Below, piece by piece: positions 12,493-17,996 of a stretch of 17,996 bases of DNA (position 1 is its first letter; the number at the start of each line of letters is the position of its first letter). This stretch comes from SYOC01 sp035575235 (GTDB lineage Bacteria; Desulfobacterota; Binatia; Bin18). The stretch spans positions 1-17,996 of the forward strand of contig DATLYA010000075.1 of the NCBI GenBank assembly GCA_035575235.1, given 5' to 3'. A program made the translations under genes and the position numbers. The notes under the pieces were generated by a model that saw only the letters and a list, made by a program, of their open reading frames with translations, ran no database searches and was not told where the DNA came from.

Positions 12493-12983
12493 AGCAGTCC
12501 TTCTTCCTGAGACAAAGACAGGTTCGCGTTCCAATGGCGACGCGTCACTGCAGCGCCTTCCCCCATAAACTGCATTCGTAGCGAACGCGTACGGGGACCG
12601 TCAAGCTCTGCGAAAATAATCCGCTGAAACTGCCCTAACACCAGCCTGCCATCCTCCACTTGTAACGCCAGCGACCCGCCAAGGAGGATAGCGCGCAAAT
12701 GAGCGGCGGCGTTCGCCCGTTCACAATCGGAAAACCGCGGATCATTGTGCTTGTACTCGGAGCGTTCAGCAACGAGTTTCTGCAAGAACGTTTCAACGTC
12801 ATTCCACAACGCATCCTGCACTTCGGTAAAAAAGACGGCGGTAGTCGTGTGCAGGGTTGACACTACGCCCATGCCGTTCCACACGCCAGACTCAGCAAGA
12901 AATCGCTTGACTTCATCAGTGACATCAAATAAGCGGACCTTCCGGCCAGTATCAATCTGTATAGTTTTTGCTTTTATCAACAT
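12489..12983 (-). CDS. yjbQ: YjbQ/UPF0047 family protein
   Basis: The product is 164 aa from the ATG at 12983, slightly longer than the usual ~140 aa because of a C-terminal extension after residue 142. The open frame continues upstream, but this ATG has a strong GGAGGAAGGAG and matches the family's N-terminus. Characteristic segments are STLHTTTAVFFTE (42-54, H45), HNDPRF (79-84), NAAAHLRAILLGGS (91-104, H95) and GQFQRIIFAELDGPR (117-131). Family knowledge: YjbQ proteins carry a conserved His-rich site, and E. coli YjbQ has weak thiamine-phosphate synthase activity; the true role is unsettled. It lies 37 bp after the squalene-hopene cyclase gene and overlaps dxr by four bases, so it is part of the hopanoid operon. 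Its functional link to it is unknown. Confidence 0.92.
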   Translation of the reverse strand: MLIKAKTIQIDTGRKVRLFDVTDEVKRFLAESGVWNGMGVVSTLHTTTAVFFTEVQDALWNDVETFLQKLVAERSEYKHNDPRFSDCERANAAAHLRAILLGGSLALQVEDGRLVLGQFQRIIFAELDGPRTRSLRMQFMGEGAAVTRRHWNANLSLSQEEGLL

Positions 12984-13020
12984 GGCACTACTCCTTCCTC
13001 CACGCTCCACTCCACCGCGA

Positions 13021-15012
13021 TCATTCAGGATTGTGTACATGAACAAGCGATTGCAGACGACAACGGAACTGTCCAAGCGCCATCAACGGGAAATAATTAC
13101 GGTAGCCGTAATAACGGAGATAGAAATGGCGTGGGAAACCAGTTCCGGTAAACAGTTCCTCAGGCCACGCTCCCCCCATCTCTTGCTGCGACAGCAGGTA
13201 TTGAATTCCCCGAAACACTGCCGGACTGATTTCATCTTCCCCCGCCAGTAAGCCAAGCACCGCCCACGCAGTCTGTGATGGAGTGCTCTCGCCTTTTCCC
13301 GCTTTCTTTTGATCCCAATAGGAGAGACAATCTTCGCCCCATCCGCCATCGGCATTCTGGCGATCTTTTAACCACGCGACTGCGCGGCGCACGTAGGGTT
13401 GTTGCAGGTCTTCACCAATGGCTCGCAATCCCATCAGCACCGACCAGGTGCCGTAGATATAGTTGACGCCCCAACGTCCCCACCATGAGCCGTCGGCTTC
13501 CTGCGTGTGACGAAGAAAGTGAAGCGCGCGGCGGGCGCGGCCAAATTCTACATCGTATCCATAAGCGCCCATCATTTCTAACAAGCGGCCGGTCAGATCC
13601 GCCGTGGGCGGATCAATCATCGCCTTCATGTCGCCAAACGGCATCTGATTCCACAGGTCGAGCGTATTATCGGTGTCGAAGGCGCCCCAGCCGCCGTTAC
13701 GGCTCTGCATGCCGAGCGTCCAGTTCAGACCGCGGGCAATGGCCCGGTCTTTTTTCCTTTCCTCAAGTCCCTGCACCATCTTGAGGGTGAAGAGAATCAC
13801 CGCCGAGTCATCAACGTCAGGATACCAATCATTGGCGAACTCGAAGGCCCAGCCCCCTGGCTCTAAGTGCGGATTCTTCACCTGCCAGTCGCCAGTCTTG
13901 AAGATTTGCTGGTCAATAATCCAGTTGGCCGCCTTGACAACCACAGGATGATTGTGAGGGAGCCCAGAGTCGATCAACGCCTTCACCGCCCAGACCGTAT
14001 CCCACACTGGCGATACACACGGTTGAAACAGTAAATGCCCGCCGGTTTCCATAAGGAAATCTTCGATGGCCTGAATTCCTTTCACTATCACCGGGTGATC
14101 ATGCGGATAGCCGAGGCTATGCAGCGCCATTACGGAATTCAGCATGGCGGGCTGGATACCGCCCCATCCACCGTTGACGTCTTGATGCTCGAGCACCCAT
14201 CGCTCGGCCTTGCGCAGCGCGCGGCGGCGGAGCGGATGCATTGGGCTGTGCTCGAGCAACTTCAGAGCGTGATTGACGACAATAAAGAAATTCTCCCACG
14301 ACAGCGCGCCAGAAGAACGAGGAAAGCGCAGGTCCGAGCGCTCAGGATCCTCTTTCCATAATTCCGCGACTCCGCGTTCGTCAAGGATAGCGACTCGCGG
14401 GCGATGAGCGAGAATGATACTCAAAGGCACGACGGTCCCTCGCGCCCAACTCGACATCTCGTAAATATTGAGGGGAAACCAATTTGGCAACAGAATGAGT
14501 TCCACCGGAACAGCTGGAGTTCCCCGCCATGGAAATTGTTCAAAGTAAGCGAGGAAAATGCGGGTGAACACTTGTGCGTGCGCCACACCGCCATGAGCAA
14601 GAATAAAATCTCGGGCTTTGCGCAACGCCGGATGTGACGCAGGATAACCAGTCAGTTTCAGGGCAAAATACGCTTCAATGGTGTTACTCAAATGACCAGG
14701 CCCCTTGTAAAACAACGGCCACGCGCCATCGTCCCCTTGCATGGCCAACAAATGCTCACAAATTCGTTTATGTTTCTGTTCATCCACCCGCCCCATGAAG
14801 TGATTAAAAAAGATATACTCTGCATCCATGGTAGCGTTGGCCTCAAGGGGATAATACCAATACCCCTCAGGTTTTTGTTCTCGCAGAAAGTAGTTTTGTG
14901 CTCTCGCGATGGCGCTCTCAACGCCGCGCAAAAATTCTTCTCCGCTTGGCGTCGGCGTCAGAGACGATACTGTTCCTGGGTCGTCTATCACGTCCCTACT
15001 CTCTTCTCCCAC
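13021..15012 (-). CDS. shc: Squalene-hopene cyclase
   Basis: The product is 663 aa, typical length. The catalytic acid motif is D399-V-D-D-S403, matching the family DxDDTA with Ser in place of Thr. Many QW repeats are present, including QGDDGAWP (92-99), QDVNGGWGG (277-285), QSRNGGWGAFD (436-446), QEADGSWWGRWG (504-515) and QNADGGWGED (552-561). Family knowledge: it is a monotopic inner-membrane enzyme that cyclises squalene to hopene, the first hopanoid. It heads a five-gene minus-strand operon with yjbQ, dxr and hpnD. The start is uncertain: no ATG lies near the N-terminus, and GTG at 15012 (AAGG very close) or GTG at 14991 (AGAGGG close) are the candidates. A promoter plus terminator-like hairpin precede it. 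Confidence 0.97.
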   Translation of the reverse strand: MGEESRDVIDDPGTVSSLTPTPSGEEFLRGVESAIARAQNYFLREQKPEGYWYYPLEANATMDAEYIFFNHFMGRVDEQKHKRICEHLLAMQGDDGAWPLFYKGPGHLSNTIEAYFALKLTGYPASHPALRKARDFILAHGGVAHAQVFTRIFLAYFEQFPWRGTPAVPVELILLPNWFPLNIYEMSSWARGTVVPLSIILAHRPRVAILDERGVAELWKEDPERSDLRFPRSSGALSWENFFIVVNHALKLLEHSPMHPLRRRALRKAERWVLEHQDVNGGWGGIQPAMLNSVMALHSLGYPHDHPVIVKGIQAIEDFLMETGGHLLFQPCVSPVWDTVWAVKALIDSGLPHNHPVVVKAANWIIDQQIFKTGDWQVKNPHLEPGGWAFEFANDWYPDVDDSAVILFTLKMVQGLEERKKDRAIARGLNWTLGMQSRNGGWGAFDTDNTLDLWNQMPFGDMKAMIDPPTADLTGRLLEMMGAYGYDVEFGRARRALHFLRHTQEADGSWWGRWGVNYIYGTWSVLMGLRAIGEDLQQPYVRRAVAWLKDRQNADGGWGEDCLSYWDQKKAGKGESTPSQTAWAVLGLLAGEDEISPAVFRGIQYLLSQQEMGGAWPEELFTGTGFPRHFYLRYYGYRNYFPLMALGQFRCRLQSLVHVHNPE

Positions 15013-15048
15013 AGCCTTCGAGACTAACCGATCGGTCAGGCGGTGGGT

Positions 15049-15079
15049 AAAAAAATAGAGGCGCTCACGTCACCTCTAT
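15049..15079 (-). terminator. Leader terminator (putative attenuator) upstream of shc
   Basis: On the minus strand ATAGAGG (15079-15073) pairs with CCTCTAT (15061-15055). The stem is extendable by a T-G and a G-C pair, and a run of seven Ts follows (15055-15049). No minus-strand gene ends here. The element lies between the shc promoter and the shc start, only 37 nt from the GTG. Confidence 0.75.
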
Positions 15080-15086
15080 CCCGGAT

Positions 15087-15102
15087 GTTCCAGCACTGGA
15101 AC
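15087..15102 (-). promoter_or_regulatory. Dyad/hairpin at the 5' end of the shc transcript
   Basis: GTTCCAG and CTGGAAC are perfect inverse copies around two bases. They begin at about the predicted transcription start (near 15103). As DNA this would be an operator overlapping the initially transcribed region. As RNA it would be a 5'-terminal hairpin just before the leader terminator. Confidence 0.5.
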
Positions 15103-15109
15103 GACTTAC

Positions 15110-15138
15110 TATATAGAGCGTCATTAAAGGACTGTCAA
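15110..15138 (-). promoter_or_regulatory. Near-consensus sigma-70 promoter of the hopanoid operon
   Basis: Reading the minus strand, TTGACA (15138-15133, perfect -35) is followed after exactly 17 bp by TATATA (15115-15110, four of six -10 positions including TATA). The predicted start is near 15103, about 91 nt upstream of the shc GTG at 15012. Confidence 0.8.
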
Positions 15139-15212
15139 CGCACTGAAGAATCAATGGTTTCGCCGCAAGAGAAACTTTGTTATCGTCACACGACGAGCTG
15201 GAGATCTTTCTT

Positions 15213-16484
15213 ATGTACTGTACGATGTTTGTCTGGTGGCTCTTCGGCCTAACTCTTTTGCTGCCGGTCTCTCGTACTTGGGCCGAAACAAACCTGATAG
15301 CGTATATCGATAGGGAAGGCGATTTATATCTCATTCAGCCAAACGGCGAGGGCAAACGCAAGCTCGCCTCAGGCGAAATGTTGCAAACCATCGCCTTGTG
15401 GCCTCAGCAAATTAAGAACGGCCAGGATTTCTACAGCTGGCCTGTATGGTCGCCGGACGGCAACCGCATCGCCTGTTTTCGGGTCGTTGGTGGAGAGAGC
15501 GGCCCCACAGACGGCTTGTATATCTTCGACGCGCGGAGTTCCCAGGTGCTCCATGCATATCAAGCGCCAGGCCTGCGTCCCATTTACGCCTACTGGGCGC
15601 CAAATAGTCAGAATTTAGCTGTGCTCTTAGGTGGTCCAGGCGCATTTTCTCTTGGCCTGTGGCCTGTCGCGGGTGCGCAGCGGCCGAAAACGGTCGCCCA
15701 GGGCGCCCCCTTTTATTTCCACTGGCGCACGGACGGCCAAGCCCTGTTAGCGCATACTGGAGGAGATGCCGACGCGAAAGAGGGTCATTCGGTGAGCGTC
15801 ATTGATATCGAAAGTGGAGAACGTCACATGGTATCCCGCGCTCCGGCAGCATTTGGTCCGCCCTCTTGGTCAAGTGATGGGCATTGGCTTGCCTACGGGG
15901 ATCAAAGCAACGAGCAAGAAAAAGCAAATCTTGTCGTAGCCAGGGCGGATGGCAGCGCCCCCACATCGCTTGGCATAGTGCCAGAAAAGATCGCTCTAGA
16001 GTGGTCGCCGACACAGCCAATCCTGGCTGTCGCTACCAGTTCATTTGTCGGTGATCCCTTGCTCGAAGAACTAAGACTCATCGATGTGCCTTCAGGCAAA
16101 ACGCGCACGATAGTGAAAGATAATTTTGCGGCTTATTTTTGGTCTCCGGATGGAGAGCGTATTTTGTACGCCAAGCGCAAACTTGGTACGGATCTCTGGG
16201 CTTGGGCGGTAGTCAGTGTAAAAGATGAACAAACTTATGATGTGGTCGATTTCGTTCCGTCTCGGCCACTGTTACTGGTGTTCCAATATTTTGATCAATA
16301 CGCCTTATCGCACCGCCTCTGGTCTCCGGACAGCAAGCAGTTTGTCTTCACAGGGGCTGCGGGTACAGATGTGCGCCCGCTCGAAGGACTCCGAAATCCT
16401 ACGGTATATACGGTCGAGGCGATTGCCCACGCAAAACCGAGGTCCCTGACGGACGGGCATATTGCCTTCTGGTCGCCACAGTAA
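15213..16484 (+). CDS. Secreted TolB-like (PD40) beta-propeller protein
   Basis: The product is 423 aa from the ATG at 15213, chosen for GGAG at 15200-15203 and a fitting signal peptide (residues 1-24, cleavage near TWA|ET). The mature part is built of PD40/WD40-like repeats recognisable by the W-S-P-D-G pattern: WPVWSPDGNRIA, YWAPNSQNLAV, PPSWSSDGHWLAY, LEWSPTQPILAV, FWSPDGERILY and RLWSPDSKQFVF. The first repeat reads LIAYIDREGDLYLI. Such propellers resemble the C-terminal domain of TolB and the N-terminal domain of DPP IV-type peptidases, but no peptidase or TolB N-terminal domain is present. A periplasmic binding or scaffolding role is likely; the ligand is unknown. It is divergent from shc and ends before the amt promoter region, so it is probably monocistronic. 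Confidence 0.85.
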   Translation: MYCTMFVWWLFGLTLLLPVSRTWAETNLIAYIDREGDLYLIQPNGEGKRKLASGEMLQTIALWPQQIKNGQDFYSWPVWSPDGNRIACFRVVGGESGPTDGLYIFDARSSQVLHAYQAPGLRPIYAYWAPNSQNLAVLLGGPGAFSLGLWPVAGAQRPKTVAQGAPFYFHWRTDGQALLAHTGGDADAKEGHSVSVIDIESGERHMVSRAPAAFGPPSWSSDGHWLAYGDQSNEQEKANLVVARADGSAPTSLGIVPEKIALEWSPTQPILAVATSSFVGDPLLEELRLIDVPSGKTRTIVKDNFAAYFWSPDGERILYAKRKLGTDLWAWAVVSVKDEQTYDVVDFVPSRPLLLVFQYFDQYALSHRLWSPDSKQFVFTGAAGTDVRPLEGLRNPTVYTVEAIAHAKPRSLTDGHIAFWSPQ

Positions 16485-16487
16485 GCT

Positions 16488-16512
16488 GCATTGCTCAAAA
16501 ACTTAGCAATGC
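16488..16512. promoter_or_regulatory. Perfect dyad GCATTGCT-N9-AGCAATGC
   Basis: GCATTGCT (16488-16495) and AGCAATGC (16505-16512) are exact inverse copies, starting three bases after the propeller gene stop. They may be a hairpin ending that transcript, although no T-tract follows. They may instead be an activator site, since the dyad lies at about -127 to -103 from the predicted sigma-54 start of amt. It does not match the usual NtrC consensus. Confidence 0.4.
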
Positions 16513-16588
16513 CCACAATCCAGGCGCCGTCACCGGAGAGCGGCGCACAAAAAGTTTGTCTTTTCACGCGAAAAGCCCTTCACAAGTC

Positions 16589-16604
16589 TGGCATTGACCT
16601 TGCT
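16589..16604 (+). promoter_or_regulatory. Sigma-54 (-24/-12) promoter of amt
   Basis: TGGCATTGACCTTGCT has the TGGCA -24 half, exactly 10 bp between GG and GC, and a perfect TTGCT -12 half. The start would be near 16615, leaving an 87-nt leader before the ATG at 16702. Sigma-54/NtrC control of ammonium channels is well established in Gram-negative bacteria. Confidence 0.8.
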
Positions 16605-16701
16605 CCTCCCAGCAGAGCGCTGCAGATCACCAATTTGTGCATCTCGACGACAGGCATTTCTGGTAGGCAGTCTCATCAATCTTTTCTGTGGAGGGGCAAT
16701 C

Positions 16702-17996
16702 ATGCGTCGTTTGTGGCTAGGGTCTCTTTCTCTTTTTGGAAGCGCTGGAGCGGCAATTGTTACGGCAGGTCCTGCCTGGGCGCAGGAAGCGACTCAAATT
16801 AATACTGGAGATACAGCCTGGATGCTGACTTCTTCCGCTTTGGTGCTGATGATGACAGCACCAGGGTTAGCGCTGTTCTATGGCGGACTGGTGCGCCGCA
16901 AGAATAGTTTAGCGACGATTATGCAGAGCTTTGTCCTTATAGCGCTGATCAGCGTCCAATGGGTGCTGTGGGGGTATACGCTCGCCTTTGGTCCGGATCA
17001 TGGAGGTTTAATCGGCGGCCTTGATTGGTTAGGACTCGCCGGCGTCGAGGGCGTCCCGAATCCTGACTATGCGCCCACTATTCCGCATCAGACGTTTATG
17101 ATTTATCAGGCCATGTTCGCCATCATCACGCCAGCGCTTATCACCGGCGCGATTGCAGAGCGCATGAAGTTCAGCGCGTTTCTGATCTTTAGTATCCTGT
17201 GGGCGACATTCGTGTACGATCCACTCGCTCACTGGGTGTGGGGCAAAGGAGGCTGGATAGGCACAAATGGTGGGATGGGAGCGTTAGACTTCGCTGGCGG
17301 AACGGTAGTGCATATCAGTTCAGGGATTTCTGCGCTCGCCGCCGCCTTGGTAATGGGCAAGCGCATAGGTTACCCTCACGAACCTATGCCGCCGCACAAT
17401 CTTCCTTTTACCGTCGTCGGGGCCGCACTGCTGTGGGTGGGGTGGTTTGGTTTCAACGCCGGCAGCGCGTTGAGCGCTGGGGCGTTGGCGACCAGCGCGT
17501 TTGTTGCAACCAATACCGCCACCGCTGCCGCAGCGCTCGCCTGGATGTTTACAGAATGGGCTACGCGAGGCAAACCAACTGTCTTGGGCGCGGCAAGCGG
17601 CGCTGTGGCAGGGTTAGTGGCGATTACGCCAGCAGCCGGCTTTGTCAGTCCTCTTTCTTCAATCGCTATCGGCGCAGCTGGTGGGGTCCTCTGTTTTACT
17701 GCCTGTAATTTGAAAACCCGTTTTGGTTATGACGACTCTCTCGATGTGGTTGGCGTGCACTGTGTTGGCGGGGTCACCGGCGCGTTGTTGACTGGCGTGT
17801 TCGCATCCAAAGCGGTGAATGCGGCCGGCGCCGATGGGTTGTTGCTTGGCAACCCGGCGCAGTTCATGACTCAACTTATCGCTACCGTCACCACCCTCGT
17901 TTATTGTTTCGTCCTCGCATTCGTTCTCTTGAAGATTGTCGACGCAGTCATAGGTCTTCGCGTGAACGAAGATGAAGAATTTTCCGGTCTCGACCT
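16702..17996 (+). CDS. amt: Ammonium channel Amt/AmtB (3' end cut by window)
   Basis: The frame is open from the ATG at 16702 to the window end (431 codons). The start has GGAGGGGC at 16690-16697. A cleavable signal peptide (residues 1-27, PAWA|QE) precedes about eleven membrane helices, as in E. coli AmtB. Family features are FYGGLVRRKN (59-68), the periplasmic-gate Phe region QAMFAIITPALITGAIAER (136-154), the twin pore histidines H204 (GTVVHISSG) and H353 (VGVHCVGG), GWFGFNAGS (247-255), and the cytoplasmic tail beginning LRVNEDEEF. Only about 10-20 residues should be missing. Family knowledge: it is a trimeric inner-membrane channel for ammonium, blocked by the PII protein GlnK. A glnK gene may follow outside the window. 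The sigma-54 promoter implies induction under nitrogen limitation. Confidence 0.95.
   Translation, partial: MRRLWLGSLSLFGSAGAAIVTAGPAWAQEATQINTGDTAWMLTSSALVLMMTAPGLALFYGGLVRRKNSLATIMQSFVLIALISVQWVLWGYTLAFGPDHGGLIGGLDWLGLAGVEGVPNPDYAPTIPHQTFMIYQAMFAIITPALITGAIAERMKFSAFLIFSILWATFVYDPLAHWVWGKGGWIGTNGGMGALDFAGGTVVHISSGISALAAALVMGKRIGYPHEPMPPHNLPFTVVGAALLWVGWFGFNAGSALSAGALATSAFVATNTATAAAALAWMFTEWATRGKPTVLGAASGAVAGLVAITPAAGFVSPLSSIAIGAAGGVLCFTACNLKTRFGYDDSLDVVGVHCVGGVTGALLTGVFASKAVNAAGADGLLLGNPAQFMTQLIATVTTLVYCFVLAFVLLKIVDAVIGLRVNEDEEFSGLD

Noticed and set aside
16619..16642. NtrC-like TGCA...TGCA site in the amt leader
   Set aside because: Spacing and arm sequence do not fit the NtrC consensus, and it lies downstream of the promoter.
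1..17996. CRISPR arrays, tRNA/rRNA genes, insertion sequences, phage genes
   Set aside because: No regularly spaced repeats, no recognisable RNA gene sequences and no transposase or phage proteins were found on reading both strands.

Overview
The window comes from a Gram-negative bacterium with moderate GC content. Signal peptides, a type IV pilus system with sigma-54 control, hopanoid synthesis and an Amt ammonium channel all point that way. The pilB-pilC-regulator-pilA order and the hopanoid genes recall deltaproteobacteria-like lineages (including Binatota- or Entotheonella-type groups known mostly from metagenomes). This is inference; no rRNA or other phylogenetic marker is present.

Region 1 (1-5485, + strand) is a type IV pilus locus. 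It holds the 3' end of pilB, then pilC, then an unusual regulator that fuses a PilS-like six-helix membrane sensor and PAS domain directly to a PilR-like sigma-54 AAA+/Fis output. No kinase or receiver module lies between them. Two short type IVa pilin genes follow, each in its own transcription unit and each preceded by a good -24/-12 sigma-54 promoter (4106-4121 and 5063-5078). The circuit therefore looks self-contained: machinery, membrane-bound activator and two target pilins. The long intergenic regions also hold palindromes and fragments that look like dispersed intergenic repeats.

Region 2 (9212 down to 5591, - strand) runs ribBX-like gene, hsp33 (hslO), and a secreted M20 metallopeptidase. 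The riboflavin gene has an intact DHBP synthase half, but its GTP cyclohydrolase II half has lost all three zinc cysteines. The M20 gene carries a textbook-looking intrinsic terminator inside its signal-peptide codons.

Region 3 (9213-10076) holds a divergent promoter zone, a structured leader and a 137-aa protein of unknown function on the + strand.

Region 4 (15138 down to 10077, - strand) is a hopanoid/isoprenoid operon: squalene-hopene cyclase, YjbQ, DXP reductoisomerase, an HpnD-type presqualene diphosphate synthase and a small membrane protein. It joins an MEP-pathway enzyme to the C30 condensing and cyclising enzymes. The operon has a near-consensus sigma-70 promoter (TTGACA-17-TATATA), followed within about 50 nt by a complete terminator-type hairpin before the first gene. 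This arrangement suggests attenuation or a short leader RNA.

Region 5 (15213-17996, + strand) holds a secreted TolB-like beta-propeller protein and then an ammonium channel (amt) with a signal peptide. The amt gene is cut by the window end and has its own sigma-54 promoter at 16589-16604. No tRNA, rRNA, CRISPR array, insertion sequence or phage gene was seen. The most interesting items are the sensor-activator fusion with its matching pilin promoters and the promoter-terminator leader of the hopanoid operon.
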